In this document: piece after piece, positions 16,721 to 25,741 of the stretch | Layout of the letters: every line of letters begins with the position of its first letter | How positions within the stretch are numbered: the first letter of the stretch is position 1 | Source of the DNA: Bacillota bacterium | GTDB taxonomy: Bacteria; Bacillota; Clostridia; Acetivibrionales; DSM-1351 | Reading direction: 5' to 3' | Assembly: GCA_023400235.1 (NCBI GenBank) | Contig: JAEXFI010000005.1 | Coordinates: forward strand, 62,001-126,000 | DNA length: 64,000 nt | Position numbers and translations under genes: made by a program | The notes under the pieces: generated by a model | Databases searched by the model: none | Told to the model about the DNA's origin: nothing | The model's input: the letters and a program-made list of their open reading frames with translations, nothing else

Positions 16721-17684
16721 GACCTCAGCCATAGAGGTGCGTGAAAGGTTCAGCTTCACGGAGGAAAGGAAAAGACAACTGCTCAGGGAGCTTGTGCAGG
16801 ACACACGGATTTCGGGATCGGTGCTCCTCACCACCTGTAACCGTACGGAGCTTTACATAACTACAGAGGATGAGCAGGTGTTGCCTTCCGATATATTGTG
16901 CGGATATGCAGGCTGCAAGGCTGGAATAAATAGGCCCTTGCTTAATAAAAAGGAGGGTGACGCCGCCATCCTTCACTTGATGGAGGTGGCTTGCGGGCTG
17001 CAATCCATGATCTTGTGCGAGGACCAGATAATAACCCAGGTCAGCCGGGCCATTCAGGCAGCAAGGGAGGAAAAGGCCGCAGACGGGGAGCTGGAAACAA
17101 TCTTCAGGCTGGCAGTCACCGCAGCCAAAAAGGCTAAAACTTTGATAAAGGTGAAGGCTGTGCCCCGGTCTGCCGCAGAAAGTGCTGTAAATTTCCTTTC
17201 TGAAAAGTGCAGGCTGGAAGGAAAAAGAGTCCTTGTAATAGGAAATGGTGAGACAGGACGTATTTGCTGCCGGGAACTGTTGGAGCACGGAGCCCTTGTG
17301 ACAGTGACCTTGCGCAAATACAGATACGGAGATACCATAGTTCCCTTCGGCTGCGAAACCGTGGCATATGACCGGAGGGGCGGGGTGCTTTCAGAAGCGG
17401 ACATTGTTATAAGTGCAACCTTGAGCCCCCATTATACTATTACCTGTGACATGCTGGAGGGCTTGGAGCGAAAGCCTGAGTTTTTTGTAGATTTGGCACT
17501 GCCAAGAGATATACAGCCTGAGATCAGAAATATGCCGCGGACACAATGCTTCAATCTGGATGACTTCTGCAAAGACTATGAAATGTCCAACTACAGAGAA
17601 ATAGGTCAGATAAGGCAAATAATCCAGGAGCATCTGCTCAGGTACATAAAGTGGAAAAGCTTTGCAGAGTGTGCTGCTCGTTAA
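16689..17684 (+). CDS. hemA: Glutamyl-tRNA reductase, short form
   Basis: Reduces glutamyl-tRNA(Glu) to glutamate-1-semialdehyde, the first step of tetrapyrrole synthesis. The TTG start at 16689, preceded by GGAG 8 bases upstream, puts the catalytic cysteine of LLTTCNRTELY at residue 50, where it lies in well-studied HemA proteins; an ATG at 16671 is also possible. The tRNA-recognition region (HLMEVACGLQSMILCEDQI) and an NADPH site (VIGNGETGR) follow. The protein ends at 331 residues, just after the FNLDDF region, and lacks the long C-terminal dimerisation helix of usual ~420-residue enzymes. Placement inside the corrin operon suggests it supplies precursor for B12. Confidence 0.88.
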   Translation: MKILLAYLDYKTSAIEVRERFSFTEERKRQLLRELVQDTRISGSVLLTTCNRTELYITTEDEQVLPSDILCGYAGCKAGINRPLLNKKEGDAAILHLMEVACGLQSMILCEDQIITQVSRAIQAAREEKAADGELETIFRLAVTAAKKAKTLIKVKAVPRSAAESAVNFLSEKCRLEGKRVLVIGNGETGRICCRELLEHGALVTVTLRKYRYGDTIVPFGCETVAYDRRGGVLSEADIVISATLSPHYTITCDMLEGLERKPEFFVDLALPRDIQPEIRNMPRTQCFNLDDFCKDYEMSNYREIGQIRQIIQEHLLRYIKWKSFAECAAR

Positions 17685-17730
17685 ACAGGAGAAGAAATAC
17701 TAAAAAGTTAGGGGAATTTAGGAGGTCAGC

Positions 17731-18516
17731 TTGAAGTTATATGTTATAGGTACGGGGCCGGGAGAAGCCTCACTGCTTACAGGGAAGGCCCTGGAGGCGC
17801 TTAGCTGCTGTGAGCTGATTGTAGGCTATCAGCTTTATATTGATTTAATAAAACCCTTGATAGAGGATAAGGAGACCTTTGCCACCCCTATGAAAGGGGA
17901 GGTGGAAAGATGCAAACACGCAGTGGAGGCTGCGGCAGCCGGTAAGACGGTTGCGGTGGTTTCCGGAGGGGATGCGGGAGTTTATGGAATGGCAGGCCTT
18001 GTATTTGAAATACTTGAGGCGGGTGGCTACAACCATATACAGGTAGAGGTTATTCCTGGAATAACCGCAGCCACATCAGCGGCAGCAGTACTTGGAGCTC
18101 CCCTGACCCACGACTTTGCTGCAATATCCTTAAGTGACCTGCTGACTCCCTGGGAGGATATTGAAAAGAGACTTAGGTTTGCTGCACAGGGGGGCTTTGC
18201 AATTTGTATCTACAATCCCTCAAGCAAAAAGCGGGGAGATTATCTCAGAAAAGCCTGTGAAATCATATTGGAAGAAGCAGGTGGAGAAACACCCTGCGGG
18301 TATGTCAGAAATGCAGGACGTGAGGGCCAGACCTTTAAAATACTCACATTGAGGGAATTGGCCCAAGAGCAGGTGGATATGTTTACTACGGTGATAGTGG
18401 GAAACAGGAATACCAGGGTTATAGACAACAGGCTGGTCACAGCCAGGGGCTATAAAGGTGTTGCATTCTCAAGCCCCGGGGAGTTGTCTGGGAAAAGTGA
18501 GCAAGAGGGCATTTGA
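17731..18516 (+). CDS. cbiH: Cobalt-precorrin-3B C17-methyltransferase CbiH
   Basis: Methylates C17 and contracts the ring. Motifs are YVIGTGPGEASLLTGKALEAL at the N terminus, VVSGGDAGVYGMAGL and VIPGITAATSAAAVLGAPLTHDF, all typical of CobJ/CbiH. Length 261. The start is a TTG at 17731 with AGGAGGT 5 bases upstream; no in-frame ATG lies near the N terminus. It follows hemA after 46 bases and is followed by cbiJ. Confidence 0.94.
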   Translation: MKLYVIGTGPGEASLLTGKALEALSCCELIVGYQLYIDLIKPLIEDKETFATPMKGEVERCKHAVEAAAAGKTVAVVSGGDAGVYGMAGLVFEILEAGGYNHIQVEVIPGITAATSAAAVLGAPLTHDFAAISLSDLLTPWEDIEKRLRFAAQGGFAICIYNPSSKKRGDYLRKACEIILEEAGGETPCGYVRNAGREGQTFKILTLRELAQEQVDMFTTVIVGNRNTRVIDNRLVTARGYKGVAFSSPGELSGKSEQEGI

Positions 18517-18533
18517 ATGGAGGAAGATACGGC

Positions 18534-19310
18534 ATGGGAACTAAGGTGCTGGTTTTTGCCGGAACCACGGAGGGAAGGGAAATCTCAGAGTTTTTATCTG
18601 CAAACGGAGCAGAGGTTACAGTTTGTGTAGCCACTGAATATGGCAGGATGGTAATGCCTCACAGGCAGCAGCTGGAAGTCCGGGTGGGCAGGCTGACCCG
18701 CCTGCAGATGGAGGAGGCCGCAGAAGGCTATTCCTTTGTTATTGATGCCACACATCCATATGCTGCAATTGTTTCTGAAAACATAAAAGAAGCCTGCCGG
18801 AATCTGGATATGGAATATATAAGACTTCTGCGGCCATCCACAGACAGCGGTGAAGCAGTAGTGGTGGAGTCCGCCAGGGAAGCGGCAAAAATACTTGAGC
18901 TGACTGAGGGGAACATTCTGGTGACCACCGGCAGCAAGGAATTGGAGAAATTCACCGCCATCAGGGATTTTGACAAAAGGGTGTATGTCAGAGTACTTCC
19001 TGCAGCTGAGGTTATACAAAAATGCGCTGAACTTGGTTTCAAAGGAAATAATCTCATATGCATGCAGGGACCCTTCAGCTACGAGATGAACCTTGCCACC
19101 TTAAAACATGTGAAGGCAAGATATATGGTAACAAAGGACACTGGTACTCCCGGAGGCTATGAAGAAAAAATATCCGCCGCCCGGGAGGCCGGAGTGACGG
19201 TCATCCTGATTGCAAGGCCGGGTGATTCCAAGGGGGCCACCGTTGAGGAGTTGAAAAGAGAGCTGCTTCTCAGGCTAAGAGGTGGGCCCTTTAACCAAGA
19301 AAAAGCTTAA
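18534..19310 (+). CDS. cbiJ: Cobalt-precorrin-6A reductase CbiJ
   Basis: NAD(P)H-dependent reduction of cobalt-precorrin-6A. The N-terminal VLVFAGTTEGREISEFL and VIDATHPYAAIVSENI, followed later by VTKDTGTPGGYEEKISAAREAGV, match the CobK/CbiJ family. GGAGGAAG at 18519-18526 lies 7 bases before the ATG at 18534, so I take that start (258 residues) rather than an upstream TTG. Confidence 0.93.
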   Translation: MGTKVLVFAGTTEGREISEFLSANGAEVTVCVATEYGRMVMPHRQQLEVRVGRLTRLQMEEAAEGYSFVIDATHPYAAIVSENIKEACRNLDMEYIRLLRPSTDSGEAVVVESAREAAKILELTEGNILVTTGSKELEKFTAIRDFDKRVYVRVLPAAEVIQKCAELGFKGNNLICMQGPFSYEMNLATLKHVKARYMVTKDTGTPGGYEEKISAAREAGVTVILIARPGDSKGATVEELKRELLLRLRGGPFNQEKA

Positions 19311-19329
19311 AAATATATGGAGGTTCAAC

Positions 19330-19692
19330 ATGAAGGCTATACTTATATTGGCTCATGGAAGCCGTGAAAAAACAACTTTGGAGACCCTTGAAAGGGTGAC
19401 TGAAATGACAAAGGATCAGCTGCCGGAGGTATTGATTGAGACAGCATACATGGAATTCTGTGAGGTGAATCTGGAAAAGGGACTGGATAAGCTGCTTGAA
19501 ACAGGAGCTGACGATATAGTTGTAATACCCTACTTCCTTTTTACGGGAGTGCACATAAGAGAGGACATTCCCTCTGAGATAGATGCGTACAGGCTGAAGC
19601 ATCCCAATATAAAAATATCCCTGGGAAGTACCCTGGGGGCTGATCCCAGACTGGCGGGAGTTCTGGCCGACCGGATCAGAGAGGCATTATGA
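19330..19692 (+). CDS. cbiX: Sirohydrochlorin cobaltochelatase, small single-domain CbiX
   Basis: Inserts cobalt into sirohydrochlorin, the entry step of the anaerobic route. The protein has only 120 residues: one chelatase domain with ILAHGSRE at the N terminus and IPYFLFTGVHIREDIP in the middle, whose two histidines are the expected metal ligands. This is the CbiX-short form, which works as a homodimer and was described mainly from archaea; larger bacterial CbiX or CbiK enzymes have two such domains. GGAGG lies 8 bases before the ATG at 19330. It overlaps cbiET by 4 bases. Confidence 0.9.
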   Translation: MKAILILAHGSREKTTLETLERVTEMTKDQLPEVLIETAYMEFCEVNLEKGLDKLLETGADDIVVIPYFLFTGVHIREDIPSEIDAYRLKHPNIKISLGSTLGADPRLAGVLADRIREAL

Positions 19693-20885
19693 GCAGGAAG
19701 CTGTATATTATTGGAGCCGGCCCAGGAGATATGGGATTTCTGACACAGAGGGCGCTGCAGGTGCTGGAAAGCTGTGATAAGGTCTACAGTACGGCGGGAA
19801 GGTATGTGACCTCGCTTTCAGACCTGTCACGAAATATTGTTGAATGTGCCATGGCAGAGATTCCGGCAGCCATAGCCGCTTCAAAAGACACTGTTCTTGG
19901 CCTACTGGTGTCAGGGGATACCGGCTTTTTCAGCGTAACCGCAAGTCTTTTAAAAAGTCTGGAGGGCATTATTGAGACAGAAGTAGTGTGCGGCATAAGC
20001 AGCCTGCAGTATTTTTGTGCAAAGACCGGTATCAGCTATGAAAATATGAAAGTTGTCAGCCTCCATGGCAGAGAGGGCTCCATATTGGGAGCAGCAGCCT
20101 ACAACCACAGGGTATTTGTTCTTACGGGCGGGGCCCACAAGGCGGACAGCATATTAAAAGAGCTGGCAGAGGCCGGCATGTCCCATATAAAAGCTTATGT
20201 GGGAGAGAAGCTGTCAATGGAAGCCGGACGCATTGTTGCAGGAAGTGTTGGGGAATTGGCGGAAGGGACCTATGACGAACTTTCGGTACTTCTGCTGGAA
20301 AATCCGGACTTTGTAAAATGCAGCCTTCCGCTCTGTGACCGGGATTTTGTCAGGGGAGAGGTGCCCATGACAAAGGAGGAAATACGTGCCGTTGCTCTGG
20401 CAAAACTGGCTGTACAGCCGGGAGACCTTGTATATGATATAGGAGCAGGTACCGGTTCGGTGGCTATAGAAATGGCAAGAAGAGCCTGTGACGGGCGTAT
20501 TTTTGCCATAGAAAAAAATGCTTCCGCCCTGGAACTTATAAATGAAAACCGCAAAAGGCTGGGTGCCTATAATGTAACTATTGTGCCAGGGACAGCACCG
20601 GATGCATTCACAGGGCTTCCCGTGCCCAACAAGGCCTTTATTGGAGGAAGCAGCGGAAACATGGAGCAAATCATTGAAGGTCTCAGGGTGAAAAATCCCC
20701 ATATTGACATTGTTGCAAATACAATTACCCTGGAAGGACTCAATGCCTGCATCAATTCCTTTGAGAGCAGCGGTTTCAATACGGAAATCGTATGCATAAA
20801 TTCTGCGGCAGCCAAAAAAACCGGCAAATATCACATGATGAGCGCAAATAATCCGGTATATATTATTTCAGGCAGAAGTCCATAA
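19689..20885 (+). CDS. cbiET: Fused CbiE-CbiT (precorrin-6Y C5,15-methyltransferase/decarboxylase)
   Basis: A bifunctional 398-residue protein. Residues 1 to about 200 are the tetrapyrrole methylase CbiE (YIIGAGPGDMGFLTQRAL; LLVSGDTGFFSVTASLL). Residues about 210-398 are the CbiT methyltransferase/decarboxylase with the SAM motif VYDIGAGTGSVAIEMAR and FIGGSSGNMEQIIEGL. The fusion is the same arrangement as aerobic CobL, although this is the anaerobic pathway. The ATG overlaps the cbiX stop. Confidence 0.94.
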   Translation: MSRKLYIIGAGPGDMGFLTQRALQVLESCDKVYSTAGRYVTSLSDLSRNIVECAMAEIPAAIAASKDTVLGLLVSGDTGFFSVTASLLKSLEGIIETEVVCGISSLQYFCAKTGISYENMKVVSLHGREGSILGAAAYNHRVFVLTGGAHKADSILKELAEAGMSHIKAYVGEKLSMEAGRIVAGSVGELAEGTYDELSVLLLENPDFVKCSLPLCDRDFVRGEVPMTKEEIRAVALAKLAVQPGDLVYDIGAGTGSVAIEMARRACDGRIFAIEKNASALELINENRKRLGAYNVTIVPGTAPDAFTGLPVPNKAFIGGSSGNMEQIIEGLRVKNPHIDIVANTITLEGLNACINSFESSGFNTEIVCINSAAAKKTGKYHMMSANNPVYIISGRSP

Positions 20886-20950
20886 ATAGAGCCAGGCTGT
20901 TAAGACGCATTCCGGCTCTGAAGTTACCAGAAATCAGTACGGAGGAATAA

Positions 20951-22330
20951 ATGGAGAAAGACAGAATAAAAGGCATCGTCATAGCAGGAACCGGAAGCGG
21001 CTGCGGAAAAACAACCGTTACCTGCGGCATATTGAAGGCCTTCCAGGTGATGGGAAAAGAAACAGCCGCCTTCAAGTGCGGTCCCGATTACATAGACCCC
21101 ATGTTTCATTCCGAGATAATCGGCACAGGCTCAGGAAATCTTGATGCCTTTCTGTGCGGGGAAAATAGCATGAAGTATCTTTATGTAAAAAACTCCGGGA
21201 AAGCTGAGATATCTGTTATTGAAGGCGTAATGGGCTTTTATGACGGTCTGGGCAGTGAGGGCGGTTATTCCACCTATTCTACTGCCAGGCACACCGGTGC
21301 GCCGGTTGTACTGGTAGTGAACCCCAAAGGGATGGCTTTGTCAGTTGCAGCCGTTATCAAAGGCTTCAGGGATTTTATTCCGGACAATAACATAAAGGGA
21401 GTAATTTTAAACCCTTTAGCTCCATCGCTCTACCAAATGTACAGGTCCATAATAGAAGAGAAAACCGGGCTCAGAGTGTACGGCTTTCTCCCTGAGCTAA
21501 AAGAAGCGGCTATAGGGAGCAGGCACCTGGGACTCATAACCTCGGCAGAAATAGAGGATATGCAGCAAAAGCTTGAACTGCTGGCCTGCAATACCCGTAA
21601 ATATGTGGACCTGGAGGGCCTGCTGGAGCTGGCGGAGGAGGCAGAGGAAATATGCTATGAGCCCGTGGAGATAGATTATAAACATGACGGTTTGCGTATA
21701 GCAGTTGCAAGAGACCGAGCCTTCTGCTTTTACTACAGGGACAGTCTGGAGCTGTTGGAGCGGCTGGGAGCGGAACTTGTGTACTTCTCGCCTCTTTCAG
21801 ACGGACGTATTCCTGAAGCTGTGAACGGGCTGGTCTTAGGGGGAGGATATCCTGAACTGTATGGAAGTGAATTGAGTATTAATGCAAGCATGCTTTCCTC
21901 TATAAAAGCCGCAGTAGAAGAGCAAATACCTGTATATGCGGAATGCGGAGGTTTCATGTATCTCCAGGAGACTATGACGGATATGCGGAAAAATACCTTT
22001 CCTATGGTGGGAGCCTTAAAGGGCAACAGCTTCATGCAGGACAGGCTGTCCAGATTCGGGTATATTACTCTTACCGCTAAGGCGGACAACCTGCTTTGCA
22101 GGATGGGGGAGTGCATTAATGCCCATGAATTTCACTACAGTGACAGTGACAAAAACGGAGGCAGCTTTTTCGCACTAAAGCCTGACGGCAGGAGAAGATG
22201 GGATTGCATTTTTGCAGACGAAACCATGGCGGCAGGATATCCCCATATGCACTTCTATGGTAACACAGGTTTTGCTGAGAGTTTTTTGCAAAAATGCAGT
22301 GAATTTAAAACGAGAAAAATCAAACCGTAG
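20951..22330 (+). CDS. cbiA: Cobyrinate a,c-diamide synthase CbiA
   Basis: Glutamine- and ATP-dependent amidation of the a and c carboxylates. The N-terminal P-loop domain shows AGTGSGCGKTTVTCG and CGPDYIDPMFH; the C-terminal class I glutaminase domain has the catalytic cysteine in VYAECGGFMYLQE and the region NAHEFHYSD. Length 459 is normal. GGAGG lies before the ATG. Confidence 0.95.
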   Translation: MEKDRIKGIVIAGTGSGCGKTTVTCGILKAFQVMGKETAAFKCGPDYIDPMFHSEIIGTGSGNLDAFLCGENSMKYLYVKNSGKAEISVIEGVMGFYDGLGSEGGYSTYSTARHTGAPVVLVVNPKGMALSVAAVIKGFRDFIPDNNIKGVILNPLAPSLYQMYRSIIEEKTGLRVYGFLPELKEAAIGSRHLGLITSAEIEDMQQKLELLACNTRKYVDLEGLLELAEEAEEICYEPVEIDYKHDGLRIAVARDRAFCFYYRDSLELLERLGAELVYFSPLSDGRIPEAVNGLVLGGGYPELYGSELSINASMLSSIKAAVEEQIPVYAECGGFMYLQETMTDMRKNTFPMVGALKGNSFMQDRLSRFGYITLTAKADNLLCRMGECINAHEFHYSDSDKNGGSFFALKPDGRRRWDCIFADETMAAGYPHMHFYGNTGFAESFLQKCSEFKTRKIKP

Positions 22331-22393
22331 TGCATTTACAGAAATAAATATACAGGAATAATCTTTGGATGAGAGGGCATAAAGGTATATTTT

Positions 22394-23944
22394 ATGGCAA
22401 AGTCATTAATGATTCAGGGAACCATGTCAAATGCGGGGAAAAGCCTGCTGGTAGCCGGTCTGTGCCGGGTACTGGTGCAGGATGGCTATAGTGTGGCGCC
22501 CTTTAAATCTCAAAATATGGCGCTGAACTCTTTTATCACCGCCGACGGTTATGAAATGGGCAGGGCGCAGGTGGTGCAGGCTGAAGCGGCTAAAAAGGCA
22601 CCGGATATAAGAATGAACCCCGTCTTGCTGAAGCCTACCAGTGACAAGGGTTCTCAGGTTATAGCGGGTGGCATTCCCATAGGAAACATGACAGCTGCAG
22701 AATACTTTAAATATAAGCAGTCACTGATACCGGGGATATTGGATGCGTATGAAAGCCTTTCAAAGGAAAATGATATAATAGTAATCGAAGGGGCAGGAAG
22801 CCCTGCTGAGATAAATCTGAAGAAGATGGATATTGTAAATATGGGACTGGCTCAGATGGTAAAGGCTCCGGTGCTGCTGGCAGGGGATATTGACAGGGGC
22901 GGGGTGTTCGCTTCACTGTTTGGGACGGTCATGCTTCTGGATGAGGTTGAAAGAAAATACATTAAAGGTACCATAATAAACAAGTTCAGAGGGGATGTGG
23001 AGATTCTCAAACCCGGACTTGACATGCTGGAGGAGCTTATACATATTCCGGTGGCCGGAGTAGTCCCATACCTGTCAGTGGATTTGGAGGACGAGGACAG
23101 CCTCAGCCACAGGTTTAAGAGGAAGAGGGCGGAGGGGCTGATAGATATTGCAGTTATTCACCTCCCAAGGATTGCAAACTTTACTGACTTTAATGTACTG
23201 GAGCACATAGAAGGTGCGGTTGTTAGATATGCGGAGGGCATCGGGGAGCTGGGGACGCCTGATCTTATAATAATTCCCGGGAGTAAAAATACTATAGCCG
23301 ATCTCAAGTGGATGAGAGAAAATGGTCTTGAAGCAGGTATTCTAAAGCACGCAGCCCAGGATAAGCCTGTAATAGGTATCTGCGGAGGCTATCAAATGCT
23401 GAGTGAGGTTATTTCCGACCCTTTTTGCGTAGAACAGGGCGGGGAAATCCGTGGGATGGGCCTGCTTAAAGCCAAAACCGTATTTGAAAAGGAAAAAACC
23501 AGAACCAGGGTAACAGGCACCTTTTCGGAAGTGGGAGGGATATTTGAAGGGCTGAGAGGCAAAAACTTTGAAGGCTATGAGATACATATGGGTAAGACAC
23601 TGCCCTTGACGGAACAGGATACATTGCTTCACCAGGCCGGGGGAGAAATGGAGGAAACAAGCCTTTCAACCCTTAGAGGGGACAAATGCCCGGAAAAGAC
23701 GGACGGAATGTGCAGGGGCAATATTTATGGCACATACGTACATGGTATTTTTGACAGTGAAGAGGTGCTGTTTGAGATAGCCCAAGCCTTGATGAACAGA
23801 AAAGGACTTCATTATTCCAAGGACACAGCCTTCAAGCTCAAGGAATACAAGGAAAGGCAGTATGACCTGCTTGCAGATGCCCTGCGGCAGTCACTGGACA
23901 TGAAATTCATATACAGGATAATTGAAGAGGGCATGAATATTTAA
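22394..23944 (+). CDS. cbiP: Cobyric acid synthase CbiP
   Basis: Amidates positions b, d, e and g of adenosylcobyrinate diamide. Residues 1-about 230 are the synthetase domain (MIQGTMSNAGKSLLVAGLCR; FKSQNMALNSF). The C-terminal glutaminase domain carries the cysteine of GICGGYQML and a histidine in YGTYVHGIFDSEE. Length 516 is typical. The substrate must be adenosylated, but no corrinoid adenosyltransferase gene is present in this window. Confidence 0.95.
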   Translation: MAKSLMIQGTMSNAGKSLLVAGLCRVLVQDGYSVAPFKSQNMALNSFITADGYEMGRAQVVQAEAAKKAPDIRMNPVLLKPTSDKGSQVIAGGIPIGNMTAAEYFKYKQSLIPGILDAYESLSKENDIIVIEGAGSPAEINLKKMDIVNMGLAQMVKAPVLLAGDIDRGGVFASLFGTVMLLDEVERKYIKGTIINKFRGDVEILKPGLDMLEELIHIPVAGVVPYLSVDLEDEDSLSHRFKRKRAEGLIDIAVIHLPRIANFTDFNVLEHIEGAVVRYAEGIGELGTPDLIIIPGSKNTIADLKWMRENGLEAGILKHAAQDKPVIGICGGYQMLSEVISDPFCVEQGGEIRGMGLLKAKTVFEKEKTRTRVTGTFSEVGGIFEGLRGKNFEGYEIHMGKTLPLTEQDTLLHQAGGEMEETSLSTLRGDKCPEKTDGMCRGNIYGTYVHGIFDSEEVLFEIAQALMNRKGLHYSKDTAFKLKEYKERQYDLLADALRQSLDMKFIYRIIEEGMNI

Positions 23945-24037
23945 AGCTGGTAACTGGACATGCACCACTCCTCGGCTCGGGAGCATACGTGCGATTTATG
24001 TATTAAACAATTGAGCAGGAAGGGTACAGGCAATTTT

Positions 24038-24652
24038 ATGTTTATAATGAAACCTACCGACATTGAAGCTAAGAGCTTTGAAATAATAGGTCGGGAGCTT
24101 GGAGACAGATTATTTGACAAACAGCAGGAGCCGGTCATAAAGAGGGTAATACATACCACGGCGGATTTTGATTATGCTCATAACCTTTGCTTTTCAGAGA
24201 ATGCCGTAGGCCGGGCATTGGACTGTATCAGAGGCGGAGCCGGCATTGTAACCGATACTCAGATGGCTATGGCAGGGATTAACAAAGGGGCTCTGAAAAA
24301 AATGGGCTGTGATATTAACTGCTACATAGCCGACGCAGACGTGGCTGAAAAGGCTGCAGAAGAAGGGATTACCAGGGCTGCGGTATCAATGAGAAAGGCC
24401 TCGTTACTCAAAGGGCCTGTAATATTTGTGGTTGGAAATGCTCCAACTGCCTTGCTGGAGCTGGAGAGACTCATAAAACAAGGCTGCGTGACACCGGGGC
24501 TGGTTATCGGGGTTCCGGTAGGCTTTGTGAATGTAACCGAGTCAAAGGACATAATCATGAAGCTGGATATACCGTTTATTGTTGCAAAGGGCAGAAAGGG
24601 AGGCAGCAATGTTGCCGCCGCCATTGTGAATGCACTGTTGTACATGGCCTGA
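24038..24652 (+). CDS. cbiC: Cobalt-precorrin-8 methylmutase CbiC
   Basis: Moves the methyl group from C11 to C12 to give cobyrinate. Motifs are VIKRVIHTTADFDYA, whose histidine is the catalytic residue of the family, and GGAGIVTDTQMAMAGINK. The frame is open from 23960, but the residues before 24038 do not look like this family, and a ribosome binding site (AGGAAGGG, 24018-24025) points to 24038 or 24047. That leaves about 204 residues. The 93-base leader holds a small hairpin around CTCC/GGAG and no other gene. Confidence 0.9.
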   Translation: MFIMKPTDIEAKSFEIIGRELGDRLFDKQQEPVIKRVIHTTADFDYAHNLCFSENAVGRALDCIRGGAGIVTDTQMAMAGINKGALKKMGCDINCYIADADVAEKAAEEGITRAAVSMRKASLLKGPVIFVVGNAPTALLELERLIKQGCVTPGLVIGVPVGFVNVTESKDIIMKLDIPFIVAKGRKGGSNVAAAIVNALLYMA

Positions 24653-24676
24653 TACGGGCAGGCGGGGGTAATTTTG

Positions 24677-25639
24677 ATGGATATATTAATATCAGTTATT
24701 ATTGGTTTTATTTTGGATTTCTTGTGGGGAGACCCCCCATGGCTGCCACATCCGGTAAGGCTTATTGGGTGGGGGATAGCAAAGGGAGAAGGGCTTTTGA
24801 GGAGGCTGCTGCCCAAAAGCCCGCCGGGAGAGTTTGCAGGGGGAATGATACTCAGCATTTTTATAACAGGTATAGCCTTTGCTGGGCCCTTTCTTATGCT
24901 GGCTGTTGCCGGAAACATAAACAGAGTTCTTGAAATTTCAGTTTCCTCCATATTTTGCTACCAGATACTGGCTGCAAAATCCTTAAAAACGGAAAGCCTG
25001 AAAGTATATACACCTCTGAGAGACGGAGATTTGATCAGAGCCAGGAAGTATCTGTCCTGGATAGTGGGACGTGACACTGAGAAGCTTTCGGAGGAAGGTG
25101 TTACCAAGGCAGCAGTGGAGACAGTTGCAGAAAATACTACAGATGGAGTCATAGCCCCCCTTATATTTCTGATTATTGGAGGCGCTCCTGCAGGTTTTCT
25201 GTATAAAGCGGCAAACACCTTGGATTCCATGATTGGATATAAAAATGATAAATATTTCTATTTCGGCAAATTTGCAGCCCGGCTGGATGATATTCTGAAT
25301 TTTATTCCTGCTGTCCTTTCAGCTTATGCCATGATTATAGCAAGCTTCATTTGCAGGCAGGATTGGAAAAACGCCATAAGGATATACAGAAGAGACAAAA
25401 AGAACCATTCCAGCCCCAACAGCGCAAGGACAGAGGCTGTATGTGCGGGAGCCCTTAATGTGCAATTGGCGGGAGATGCCTGTTATTTTGGCAGGCTTGT
25501 AAAAAAACCGTATATTGGGGACGGCATAAGAAATATTCAAATACAGGATATACCTGCTGCCGTAAGACTCATGTATACAACCGGAGTAATAGCGTTAATT
25601 GCCCTGTGCGCTGCAAGGCTGATAATTATATCCATCTAG
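24677..25639 (+). CDS. cbiB: Adenosylcobinamide-phosphate synthase CbiB
   Basis: A membrane protein of 320 residues that attaches the aminopropanol (phosphate) arm to adenosylcobyric acid. The motifs FLWGDPPWLPHPVRLIGW near the N terminus, GRDTEKLSEEGVTKAAVETVAENTTDG in the middle and NSARTEAVCAGALNVQLAG later are diagnostic. About four to five membrane segments are visible. The ATG at 24677 follows GGGGG; a TTG one codon earlier is less likely. Confidence 0.94.
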   Translation: MDILISVIIGFILDFLWGDPPWLPHPVRLIGWGIAKGEGLLRRLLPKSPPGEFAGGMILSIFITGIAFAGPFLMLAVAGNINRVLEISVSSIFCYQILAAKSLKTESLKVYTPLRDGDLIRARKYLSWIVGRDTEKLSEEGVTKAAVETVAENTTDGVIAPLIFLIIGGAPAGFLYKAANTLDSMIGYKNDKYFYFGKFAARLDDILNFIPAVLSAYAMIIASFICRQDWKNAIRIYRRDKKNHSSPNSARTEAVCAGALNVQLAGDACYFGRLVKKPYIGDGIRNIQIQDIPAAVRLMYTTGVIALIALCAARLIIISI

Positions 25640-25741
25640 CAGGTAACCAAAGAGGGGAAACAAAGCACAAAACCACAGCGGAAAATTACAGCACAAAAAC
25701 TATAGCAGAAAAACCCACACTGGAAACAAAGGGGAGGCAGA

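Noticed and set aside
23960..24037. N-terminal extension of cbiC
   Set aside because: Residues are unlike the family and a better ribosome binding site lies just before 24038/24047.
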